Shown one piece after another: positions 28,538-40,536 of a stretch of 64,000 nt of DNA (the first letter of the stretch is position 1; the number at the start of each line of letters is the position of its first letter). The DNA lies in NCBI RefSeq assembly GCF_022539505.1, contig NC_061508.1:262328736-262392735 (forward strand), read 5' to 3'. The translations under genes were made by a program, and so were the position numbers. The notes beneath the pieces were generated by a model, which ran no database searches, had not been told where the DNA came from, and saw only the letters and a list, made by a program, of their open reading frames with translations. This DNA is from Lolium rigidum (Eukaryota > Streptophyta > Magnoliopsida > Poales > Poaceae).

Positions 28538-31500
28538 ATGCCGGACGAAGGACCTATGGAAGGGGAGGCCAAGATGGTCACCATGGATGATATCAATTCG
28601 TTGAGGTCATCCATGGAAGCTCAAATGGAAAGCATGAGAAAGATGATTTCCGAGCTTTTGACTCCGCCCCGTCCCGTGGCTCCCACCAAAGAGGTTAATG
28701 TCACGGATGCGTTAGAAGAGGGAAATGCTTCGGTATTACCCTCCTCTACCAAACCCGCGAATGGTGATAACTTAAACACTATCACATATCCCATTGCATC
28801 TCCTAGGGGAACTAGTGGAGGTGAGAGCTACAATCGAGTGGCTCCATCTTTTCTATCTCCCGATATACCGGTTCCCCATCCTCATATAAACATTCGGGGC
28901 GACCCACCTAAGTTTTCCGTTAATGATTTCGATACTTGGCAATTTGAGTTTAGCTCTCATGTTCGCAGTGCCTCCAATGAACTTTGGAGAATCATCGTGG
29001 AAGGCTTCAAGCCTTACAACCCCGACAAGTTGACTAGAAGAGAAGCGGTTGATAGTCAACTCAACAACACCACCTTTCACATGATTCAAACTAGTGTGGG
29101 GACAAAGGAGTTGTCTCGTGTTCGGCATTTCACCACCGCCAAGGATGCTTGGGATGGTTTGGCCGCTAGTTGCATTGGAAGTGAGAGCACAAGAAGGAAC
29201 AAGTATAATGCTCTTCGGAATAAAGCCGAAGGATTCATGAGGCTACCGGATGAAGATCATGAAGTCATGTATGGAAGACTTCTCACCGTTGCCGGTGCTT
29301 TCCGGAATGTTGGTGCCACTCACATCGATGAATCTTGGATCAAGGAAAAGTACATTGATTGCATGATGCCGTTTGAACCTATTGATGTCAAGACTCTTGT
29401 CGGTAGAGAATGCTATGCCTCCCTCAACTCTCAACAAGCCGTGCACGAGATGCAAGCTCTCAAGGTGCTTGAGCAAAACTCTCATGATTCTCGCAATCGT
29501 GCTCTTGGGATGTCAAAAGGGTCCAACCTTGCCTTGGTGGTCAACTCCGTGGAAGAAGTGATTCCTCAAGAATCTTATAGGGCATCTTGGAGCATGTCCT
29601 ATCCGGAAGACTTGGAACACCACTACCATGACCACATGGCATTCCATGAAAACACCTTCTGGATTGACCCATCCATGGCCAAAGAAGACAACATCAAGAG
29701 AAACAACTCAAGGGGTCCCTCAAGCTCGGGCCCAAGAACAAGATCTTGCTACAATTGTAATGACAAGCGCCATTTCATTGCCGAATGTCCCTATGAGAAT
29801 AGGGAGACCCATGGTGGAAGGCTCATCCCCAAGGACAAGAGCAAAGACTCAAAGGGCAAGTATTCAAAGCCCCTCAACAAGAAATTCTATAACAAGAACA
29901 AGAAGGGCAAAAGGCCCTCAAGGATTGTGCTAGTGACTAAAGAAGAATATTCTTCCGATGAGATTGAAAGTGCTAGTGATGATGAAGAGGAAAGCTCAAG
30001 AGAAGTGGCCGCCATTGCCACTACCAACATTCCATCTTCCTCTCTCTTTGATTCACCCAATGAGAATCCTCAATTCAAGAATGCACATTGCTTCATGGCA
30101 AGGTCCACCTTGGACACATCAATTGTGCTATCAACTCAAGAAGAGTATAACTCCGGAGATGATGATGTTGATGATGAAGAAGATGCAACCTCAAATGGAT
30201 TGGTTGCCCTTGCCTCCCTCTCCAATAACTCTTCATCAACAAGTGAATCTCCAAATGAGGTCATCCATGTGGAGGAAGAAAGTTGCCTCATGGCTAAATC
30301 TTCCGAGGACTATGCCGCCGGAGGTTCAAAACGGGTACTTGATAGTGGATGTACAAGTCATATGACCGGCGGCAAGAACCTCGTCAAGGAGTTGAGGCCC
30401 AACATAAATAGTATCACCGTCTCCTTTGGCGATAATTCTACATCCAAGGTATTGGGTTTTGGCAAGGTTGTGGTTGCACACAACATTACTCTTGTGGATA
30501 TCATGCTTGTCAAAACCCTTGGTTACAATTTGCCTTCCGTTTCCGCCCTTGGCAAGATGGGTTTCGCCGTCTTTATTGATAATGATATTGTGGTCCTCTT
30601 GTGGAGCAAGACTCTAAAAGTCGCTTTCGTTGGGTATCGTGAAAACAACTTGTATGTGGTGGACTTTTCGGGGACCACCACGACAAGTGTGATGTGCCTA
30701 TTCGGAAAGGCGGATGTGGGTTGGTTGTGGCATCGCCGCCTAGCCCATGTCAACATGAGAACTTTGCAAAGTCTTCACAAGGGGAACCATATTGTGGGAC
30801 TAATGGAAAATGTGTCTTTTGCCAAAGATCGTGTTTGTAGGGCTTGTGTTGAAGGCAAAATGCATGACTCTCCGCATCCAAGCAAGACCATCATCTCTTT
30901 CAAGAGGATCTTGGAGCTCCTTCATGTGGATCTCTTTGGTCCCGTTGCTCATGCAAGTCTTGGTGAAAAGAAACATTGCCTGGTGATTGTTGATGATTAC
31001 TCAAGATACACTTGGGTCTACTTTCTCAAGACGAAAGATGAGACTCAACAAATATTCATTGACTTTGCTACCGAGGTGCAACGCCAACCCAACCTTCTCA
31101 TTATGGCAATAAGAAGTGACAACGGCTCCGAGTTCAAGAACTATACACTCAATGATTTTCTTAGTGAAGAGGGGATTGGACATCAATATTCCGCTGCTTA
31201 CACCCCTCAACAAAATGGTGTTGCGGAGAGGAAGAACCGAACTCTTATGGATATGACAAGATCTATGATGGCGGAGTATAAATCCTGCTATAACTTTTGG
31301 GCCGAAGCCATCTCCACCGCTTGCCACTCCTCTGACCGGCTCTATCTCCGCAAGGGCTTGAACAAGACTCCATATGAAATACTCACCGGGAACAAGCCTA
31401 ATATCTCATACTTCAAGGTGTTCGGTGTAAGTGTTTCTACAAAATCAAAGGAGTTCGTTTATCTAAATTTGCTCCTAAAGCTTTGGAGGGTATATTTGTT

Positions 31501-33753
31501 GGTTACGGTGCCGAATCTCACACTTATAGAATCTTTGATATATCCTCCGGGATTATCATCGAATCTTGTAGTGTGAAGTTCGAAGAAAATGATGGCTCCC
31601 AAGTGGGGCAAGTTGATGTATGTGCAGCTGATGAAATACCTCAAGATGCCATAGTAAGAATGGGTGTGGGATTTTTCTGCCCCATTGAGGGACACGGTGT
31701 GGCGTCTTAGGAAGGACTATGCTCTACCACGGTGGAGCCCTCATCTTCTCAGCATCAACAAACCCCATCAAGTGAAGCAAATGATGCACCAACCCAAGAA
31801 CAAGAACAAGACCCTCCCTCTTGTGTGCAAGATCAAGGACAAGGTCAAGGACAAGATCAAGGACAAGATCAACCAAGAATTCATGATGGCTCCGATGAGT
31901 ATCCATTTGATATTTGCTCCGCACCAAATGATGTCCAAGATCAAGCACATGAGGTTGAGCACACTCAAGAAATTGAAGTTGCTCAAGTTGAAGGTCAAGA
32001 CGGGGACCCAAATGATCAAGTTGATCAAGTGATACCTCCAAGGCCAAAAAGAACCAAGGAGGAGATCGAGGCCCATCGTCTAGCAAGAAGAGAAAGGCAA
32101 CTTGAGCGTCTTGAACACACACATGATAAGGTTCTTGGTGATGTAAGGGCAAAGGTTTCCACAAGAAGGCAATTGGCTAAATTTTGCAATCATCATGCTT
32201 ATATCTGCTTAGTGGAACCCAAGAAAGTATTTGAAGCCCTTGAAGATTCGGATTGGTTGGAAGCTATGCACGAAGAACTCAACAACTTCAAGCGCAACAA
32301 AGTGTGGACCTTAGTAGAGAAGCCAAAGGGGTGCCGCAATGTTATAGGCACTAAATGGATATTCAATAACAAGCAAGATGAGTTTGGAAATGTTGTGAGG
32401 AACAAGGCAAGATTGGTGGCTCAAGGGTTCTCTCAAGTTGAGGGAATTGACTTTGGAGAAACCTATGCTCCCGTGGCTCGCCTTGAGTCCATCCGTATCC
32501 TTCTTGCTTATGCATCGCATCATAACTTTAAGTTATAACAAATGGATGTGAAAAGTGCATTTCTTAATGGTCCTTTGCATGAAGAGGTTTATGTTAAGCA
32601 ACCCCCGGGGTTCGAGGATCTCAACTTCCCTAACCATGTCTATAAGCTTGATAAAGCTCTTTATGGTCTCAAACAAGCTCCTAGAGCTTGGTATGAGCAC
32701 CTTAAAGAATTGTTGGTAGACCGTGGGTTTGATGTTGGGCTAATCGATCCCACTCTTTTTACTAAGAGGGTCAATGGGGAGCTTTTTGTTTGCCAATTAT
32801 ATGTTGATGATATTATCTTTGGCTCTACTAACAAAGCTTTCAATGATGAATTCTCAAAGCTTATGACCGATAGGTTTAAGATGTCTATGATGGGAGAGAT
32901 GAAGTTCTTCCTTGGTTTTGAGATCAAGCAATTGAGGGAAGGAACCTTCATCAACCAAGCAAAATATCTCCAAGACATGCTCAAGAGGTTCAAGATGACC
33001 GAGTTGAAGGGTGTAGCCACTCCTATGGTTACTAAATGTCATCTTGCACTTGATCCCAATGGTAAAGAGGTGGATCAAAAGGTATATCGCTCCATGATTG
33101 GATCCTTGCTTTACCTTTGTGCCTCTAGACCGGACATAGTGTTGAGTGTTGGTGTGTGTGCAAGGTATCAAGCTTCTCCTAAGGAGAGCCACATGATGGC
33201 TCTCGAAAGAATCTTTCGGTATTTGGTTGATACCCCAAGATATGGTATTTGGTACCCCAAAGGCTCAAGCTTTATTCTCAATGGATACACCGATGCGGAT
33301 TGGGCGGGAGACAAGGATGATAGGAAATCAACTTCCGGGGCTTGCCAATTCCTTGGTAGGTCCTTGGTGTGTTGGTCTTCTAAGAAGCAAAATTGTATAT
33401 CTCTCTCCACCGCCGAAGCCGAATATGTTGCCGCCGCAAGTGGATGCACTCAATTGTTATGGATGAGGCAAACTTTAAAGGAATACGGTGTCGTTTGTGA
33501 CAAAGTGCCTCTATTATGTGACAATGAAAGTGCCATCAAGATTGCCTATAATCCGGTGCAACATTCAAGGACGAAGCATATTGAGATTCGGAATCATTTC
33601 ATTAGGGATCATGTTACCCGTGGTGATATTGAGCTTATCTATGTTCCTACCAAAGATCAACTTGCCGATATATTTGCGAAGCCTCTTGATGAAGCAAGGT
33701 TCTCTTATTTGAGGAATGAGCTAAATATCATTGATTCAAGGAGTATAGCTTGA
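28538..33753 (+). pseudogene. Copia gag-pol polyprotein, interrupted
   Basis: The first frame (28538-31576) holds gag with a UBN2-type region (about residues 125-330), zinc knuckle CYNCNDKRHFIAEC, protease VLDSGCTSHM, pre-integrase zinc motif (WHRRLAHVNM ... CRACVEGK) and integrase core with D (LHVDLFGP), D (RSDNGSEF) and E (NGVAERKNRT). Frame changes near 31430 and 31710 interrupt the integrase tail and linker. The next frame (31732-32538) has a Gln/Asp-rich stretch from CAAGGA repeats, then RT up to HHNFKL. A TAA at 32536-32538 stands where Gln is usual. The last frame (32542-33753) has RT with intact LYVDD and RNase H (TDADWAGD, STAEAEYVAA, LADIFAKPL). Order is Copia. The element encodes no complete polyprotein. 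Confidence 0.95.
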
Positions 33754-33870
33754 CCATCTTGCAAACACACCTTTGTCTCAAAACTTTATTTGGTTTAGAT
33801 GTGGGCATGGAAATAGGGGGAGTGCGGTTTAAATTATTGAGCTATCCCTCCCCCATAATGCCAACATTAA
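33754..33870 (+). other. Copia 3' untranslated stub with polypurine-like tract
   Basis: GGAAATAGGGGGAGT at 33809-33823 resembles a polypurine tract, but the sequence after it does not match the 5' LTR start. The 3' LTR presumably lay beyond 33870. Confidence 0.5.
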
Positions 33871-36657
33871 TGTAATATCCCAGGTATTGGGGTTACAAAA
33901 ATAGAGGAAACAAATGTGTGCATTGCATTCATGCATAGAAAATCTAGGGAATTTTCACGCTTTAAAGTAAAACAGTCACAGTAACTGAAGTTTCACTTGA
34001 CCTTGGTGGAATTTAAGTAGCCCATCAAGTCAAGCGCTATAAACCTCAAAGTGACTTTGCTAAAACCTTGCTTTGGGTAGAGATAGTTTGAACTAAGGGG
34101 TTAGATCAAATGGAACTGATAATCAACACAACAACACTTTACTCAATGATCAATTGCTTGATCTTATAAAAGATTATAATATGGTAATCCTTGCCACAAC
34201 ATATGAACATCCATTTAATTGGAAATCAAGTAACAATAATTGAAGTAACTATTCCTAGCTTATCTTTTCCATGTCTTAAACTAATCTTTGATCCTACCAT
34301 GAACCTCATGGTATTCATTTTACTTCATCCGCGGAAACAAGACAAGGAGATCCAACCAAGGAATATATATCTTTCTCTATTCCAAATTATTATGCATCAA
34401 ACCTAGAGAGGTGAGAGTTCTATATTAATTATTAGAGAAGCAATAACCAACATTGAGCTAAACCTTGGATATACATCCAAGTAGTCAAATCATCATCTTT
34501 AAGAGTAACCCTAGGATATTATTCAAGAAATTCCTAGAAAGAGAAACCATTTATTTTAAACATAAATATTGATGATCACATCAATTCCTATGGAGCCTAA
34601 CCTTAAGTTAGTATTGAATTTCTGCCCAAATGGGAGAGACCATTATAACAACCTTAGCCTTACCCAATTAAGAGTCAAGGACAATTCTTGAACTAAAGCA
34701 TTAGGACCTAAACCATTTCACTTTGAAATGATGTGATAGCCTAATATCACATGGAATAATACCTTGTCCATAACTTGATAAAGTAAGGGGGAGATTAATT
34801 CAACCAAGATAGTCAAGTGGAGTTTTAGACTTGATGCCTATTGAGATATTGTGAGTACACCATAAACCCTAGAATCACCATTCCTAAATGAGAGAGCTCA
34901 AGCTTTGGTGTTATACTCAAGATAGATGAGGCAACACTTGAAATGGAGGGAGAGAATTATCCATCTATCCTGATGATTAAATCATCATTCCTTGAGAAGA
35001 ATCATAAGTAATTATCTCAGGCATTCTCCTGGGATATAATTCTAATGAGATAACCATTACCATGTCCACCTAAGGAATTATAAGAGAAGTACTATACCTG
35101 GCTATTCAAGTCAACACTTGATATTGGGAGTGAGAAACCAAATTCATCAGATATACCTTAGAAAGCCCAACCTTGATCATTATAAATTAGGTGATGATCA
35201 TAAACCCTAAGAACTTGAGGTAAGAATATTAAGAACAAGTGGATCATGCCTAAACCATGATCATGCTCTTGAGATATGTGAGGATAAGTTAAACCTACTA
35301 GAATAAGTAGATCTCATTCCCACATGAAATTAAAGGAAGATAACTAGTAAGCAACCCTAGGCTTATATCCTAACCTTAACTTGTGAACCACTTGGTAATC
35401 ACAATTAGAATCTTATCACATCAATATTTCATTCATTCATCAATTAAAGAACCTAAGAAAACCTTAGAGTTAAACTCTATACTTAATATGGTGAGAAACC
35501 ATCCATCCATATGACCAAAGTTAACTATAAAAAGAGCTATAACCAATGTAGTTACTTTAATGATAAATTAAGAACATAATAGAAATCTATGGGTATAAGA
35601 TGAAACCAATTCTCAAGTCCTTAGTAATTAAAGGAGAACCACAACTATTAAGCAAGTAAACCCTCTTGCCATGAATAGTGGTGACTAAACCCTAAGCTAT
35701 ACCTCACTCCTAGTTTATGTATCACTATGGTGATCATAATATAAACCTAGGCCATAACTGAGATTCAAACCAATTGCCACTAGGTAAATATCAATAGAAC
35801 CCTAGTATGGCACATTAATAAAATCTTAAGTTATAATTATTAAACCTGGGAATACTCTTGTGATACATCTTATGAATAAGACCATAAGTGTGATTATCAA
35901 CCACTTACCTATATGATTAAGCCCCAACCTTGAGGAGAGTAATATTTACTCTAGGTATTTCAAAGGATTAAGAGACCATAACACTAACGATAGTTATAAT
36001 ATGGGTTATCATCAAATCTACACAACCTTAATAAAATGTTGCTCACATGAAATAATATGCAAGAGACCAATTTCTCAAATAGAAACCAAACCCTAAGAAC
36101 AATCTCTGAAATACTTTGGGTTGAAAGCATCAACCATAATCATTCAAAATAAAATTGATACACAAGATAAGAGAAATTAAAATAGTGCATAAAAAAATCA
36201 TGCTTAATTAAAAATTTACAATAAAGCTCATTTATGTCAAATGGTTATTCCAGAATAACTCAGAAATACAAAGGCCCTTTATTTAGTCATAAAATGTTCA
36301 CAGTATAATTACTTGCAGGGTATAAAAATAATTTGAATTGGATTTATAAACAGAATTCAAAACACTAAAAAAAGAAAAAGAAAACAAAAAAGAAAATAAG
36401 AGAGAAGAGAGGCTTACCGGATGGGCCACCGCAGCCCAAAGACCACAACCCACTAAGCAGCCCAGCGAGCGAGCCCGTATTCCCGCCAAAACGTAGCCCA
36501 ACTTCAGCCCATACCTCTTCGTTGAAAAATCAACGAGAGGAGCTCGTCCTCATCCCCTCCGAGCGCAGGAGGCCACGGCGACGCCGTGATCGTCTTCCCC
36601 TTCGTGCTGTCGACCTCCCCGTGCTCCAAACCGTGACGAGGCTCGCCTCTGGAGCCC

Positions 36658-36665
36658 TATAAATA
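36658..36665 (+). promoter_or_regulatory. TATA box in the 5' LTR
   Basis: TATAAATA in CCCTATAAATACCCC, at the edge of the GC-rich island and followed by TCGGTTTGCTTCCTCC, a likely pyrimidine-rich transcript leader. Confidence 0.65.
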
Positions 36666-39352
36666 CCCCACGATGAACCCTAGCTTCGGTTTGCTTCCTC
36701 CTCGTCTAAATTTCCTCCATACCGGAACCTAGCTCGCCGGTCACCATTAACGCCGGCAATTGAAGCCTTCCCTATCCATGCCAAGCACACCACCGTGACC
36801 ACCATACTCGACTTGCTACGCTCACGGAAGGAATCGAGCCGCCGTGATCAAAATCGACGCCGACGAGCTCATCTTCCCGAAGGCCGGCGACATCAAATTC
36901 CGGCGAACTAGACCCCGGCGAGCTTCTCCGACCACATCATCGAGTTCCTGGTAATTTCCTGAGTCCTCTGGAAGTCTCGCCTTGCTCGATTCATCGCTGT
37001 AGCCTCGCCGTAGCATCCATCCGGTAACTGCCGCCGCCGCACCTCACCGTCGAGCGAGCTCCGGCGATCCAAAGTCAGCGGCGCCGCCACCACGCGGTCC
37101 GTCTCCCTTTCCTGATTCCGTCGAGCACGCGCACGCCCTCGCGGGACCACGGGAACGCCGGCAACGTCGGCAACTAGCCGTCGGCCGGGAGCTCCACCGG
37201 CCACGTCGTCAAATTTGACCCGACCAACCGCAACGTGGCAGCTGACGTGGCTTGGGTCCACCAGTCAGTCCCTTATGGGTAGAATAGCCCGGGTAGATTT
37301 AGGATTTCCCATTTAAATTTCAATTCACTAATTACTGCAACTTTACAAATTCATATAAAATTCATTATAACTCAGAAAAAGGTAAATAATATATCAAAAT
37401 TCTTAGAAAAGAAAAATCTATCCAATAAAAATATAAAATGAAATTTTTATTTTTAATAAAAATTTAATTGTTTTAAACTTGATAATTAAGTCTTTTTCTT
37501 TTATTCTTAATTTAATTAAAATTCAATAATTAGGAAAATTTTCCAAATTAAATAGAAACCAGTAAATAAATAAAGAAAACTTTAAAACTAATTTTCTTTA
37601 TTAAGAACTTATTAAATCCTTATTAGGAGGATTTAAAACCCTATATAATAATTACCTTAATTATTAATTGTTTAAAAATAATAAAATGCCAAATCCAATA
37701 TTATTTTTATTTCCAAGTTACTAATAACTTCAACTTTACCATGAAGTTATTAATCATAGAATTAAATTGTAAATAGCAAACCCTAAATTCCACATGGGAT
37801 GATATTACAACCCTATCATTTCATGTGACTCCTAAAACCCTAAATTAATTAGGAACCCTAGTTCCATTATTACATGTGTACCCTAAATTGCTTCTAACCT
37901 AAACCCTAGGTTAGAACATATGATCATGGTACCTTCTTTCAAATCATAGAACCATAGTAGCAAATAAATACTTGTCTTGGCCACATAAAATGTTGAAGAC
38001 CTATCACTAATATATGGGTATCCCAAGTGTTCATCTTCATCAGACCTAAAGAATCAAGTAGGGTCAACCAAGTGTAAACCCTAGATCCTATTACCAAAGC
38101 CATCATCCATATTCATTCCTACTTAGCATCACACCAATGTGATGAACCTTAGGAGCAACTATGCCAAACCCTGAGCATTACCTAACCATATTCCACTAAA
38201 CCCTACTAGTATTGGACATTTATCAACCATCCTATTCAGGAGCCAATTACTCCTTACTTAATAGAACCAACAGTAAAACCTAGACCACTTCAACCCTAAT
38301 TGATATACTTCTTATTATTTAAGAAGCATGTTCTTCAAAAGTTATTCTTTTGAAGAAAATAAGGAATCATCATCAACCCTGCTTATAAGGACCTATAAAC
38401 CCTAGCTAGCTATCACCAGCAAGATGAACCCACCATAATAACAACCATGTATAACTAATTGCTTAAGTTGCTTATACTTAAGTAAAACCATTCAAGCCTA
38501 GTTGCTAATGCATCCAACCTTGTTAGGATCCATCTAATATCTACTCAAGAACTAATGAGAACTATAGTTAACCATAGAACCACACCAACCTAATTACCAC
38601 ACTTGTTCTTTATCAAAGCACATGTTCTTCAAAAGTTATTCTTTAAAAGTATATGAGAACCAATCATTAACCATGCCATACAGTACTAAAATTGACCACT
38701 GTTCTTTACTTGTTAACATTATGCCAATTATCATTCTTTGTGTGCTCAATTGATTATTATGCTTTACTATCTACCTGTTTATAATACCAAGTAATCACAC
38801 CTGAATAAGAACCTTGTATGTGAATCACTCTAAAAGGGCAACACACCCTGAACCAATCATTACAACTTACTAATCCTAAATCATCCGGGTTAGATCACGC
38901 TTAGAGCGATTGCATCTCATACTTATGCATTATTGCAACCTTGCCAATCTTTTAAACATCGTCCTTACCGGACGATGATGCTATTTCAGAATTTGGAGTT
39001 ATTGCGTATCAAAGACCTTGTCTGCATAAACTTGCAGTCAAGAAAGGCAAGTTCATCACTTGCTCATGTCATTTGAGTATTTCTATGAAATTACTTGCAA
39101 AGTACTATGGTTATCACTATTGCATAAAAACCAAAACCACTATTTTCATAACTATGAATATGACTATGTGGTGGGCAATGGAACCATGGATTGTGTTGAT
39201 ATGGTGGAGGTTCCATTGCAAGGGTTTATATCCATCTAGGATTAAACAACAAATGTCGCCAGTGATTCTTGTGCCGTAATACCCGTGTTAACCATAAGAT
39301 CTGGTATGGGACGGACTAGTCAATTGTATTTCCACCTCTCGTACATCAACGG

Positions 39353-39505
39353 ATGCGCTTACCATAGCAGTTGTGTCTGGCGGAACAACCGGAGGGTGGG
39401 GATCCCACTCTAATTCCCCACGGTAATGCAATGCTTACCGTAGCAGTTGTGTCTTGCGGAACAACCGGAGGGTGGGGATCCCACTCTAATTCCCCACGGT
39501 AATGC
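39353..39505. repeat. 76-bp tandem duplication in the LTR
   Basis: Two copies of a unit beginning GCTTACC(A/G)TAGCAGTTGTG and ending CCCCACGGTAATGC. The same duplication is present in the 3' LTR at about 48810-48963, so it predates insertion. Confidence 0.9.
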
Positions 39506-40524
39506 GGTCTATGATGGGTTGCAGCTGCCGGCGAAAGAGTTTATGGTAGAGCCCAGAACTGTTGTCGTGGTCGGGGTCCACCCTGAAATTACGGGAATAA
39601 TGGGACCGGCGAGGACCCAGGGTCGGGGTTTGCAACAAAGGGTGGGTGTGCGAGGTAGCGGAGGAATATGATTGGTTATGACCTTATACTGGGCCTCACA
39701 CCATAGGAAGTGTGGACGGGTTGCGCGCCCGGTTGGCACCAAGGTTAAGATCTCTTATCGGTAAAGCAACACACCTCTGCAGAGTGTAAAGAACCATGAC
39801 CTGTCACTCCCTGTTCCGGGATATGGAACTGCGAACGCTGCCGGAAAGGAACTCCATGAAGTTCTAGTAAACCGGTGAAGGCTGACGGACATAGTTCTTC
39901 TGAATAAAAGCAACCTTTTGAAGAAATGGTTATGAAAACTTGCATTGGTATTAGACTTTCTGGTCTAATGCTGTAGCTAGTGCATTAAACACCTCTTTCC
40001 TATAATGAACTTGTTGAGTACGCTCGTACTCATCCCACTCTTAAATCCCTTGCTTAGATATGAAGACATCGAAGGAGGATCTGCAGTGCAACTCAAAGGC
40101 CGAGAAGTCAATAATTACTTCAAGGGACAAGACCCTGCCAGAGGAGTCAGATACCACATCCAGCAAGGAGAAAACCTAGATTAGCAATAGAAAGGAACTA
40201 GCTTCCTAAACCCAACTCCTATTTAGCTAGAATCTATTCATAGCCCTATAGCTAGACAAATACTCTACAAATAGAGTTCGTGATAGGATTAGACTACGAG
40301 TCGTTCTTCTAGAGTTTATTTGCAGATTTACCTCATTGTAAAGTAGGAGGCTGTCCTGATCTTATGTAACAGAGTCTGTATGTAATTCTATAGACATGAC
40401 TTGGACCCGCATATGTTTCTGTTGTACCACTCTGAGCGATATAATACTAGTGGAACGGTGTTTCATTGGTATTATATCAGACTTGCATACTACACCATGC
40501 AGTGGTATGCCGGGTCACCAAAGT

Positions 40525-40536
40525 TGGTATCAGAGC
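40525..40536 (+). promoter_or_regulatory. Primer-binding site (tRNA-iMet) of the LARD-like element
   Basis: TGGTATCAGAGC, four bases after the LTR end. Confidence 0.88.

Larger units (their letters stand above)
27394..33870 (+). mobile_element. Copia retrotransposon, SIRE/Maximus-like, truncated at the 3' side
   Basis: 5' LTR, tRNA-iMet primer site and a gag-protease-integrase-RT-RNase H order (Copia order) are present. The closing 3' LTR is not in the window: the element is cut at 33870 by a long-LTR element. The polyprotein holds frameshifts and a stop. Long gag with UBN2-type sequence and the iMet primer fit the SIRE lineage; the lineage is inference. Confidence 0.88.
33871..40520 (+). 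repeat. 5' LTR of the LARD-like element (6650 bp)
   Basis: Mostly AT-rich with many ACCCTA-containing and TAACCATA-like short motifs, and a GC-rich island (36420-37280) around a TATA box. Differences from the 3' LTR include a 12-bp segment near 35063 and another near 35848 that are missing from the 3' copy. No convincing gene: the open frames in the island are short and lack domains. Confidence 0.9.

Noticed and set aside
36822..37261. Minus-strand open frame of 117 codons in the giant LTR (also at 46363-46716)
   Set aside because: It lies in GC-rich sequence where stops are rare, has no recognisable domain, and its frame is altered between the two LTR copies.
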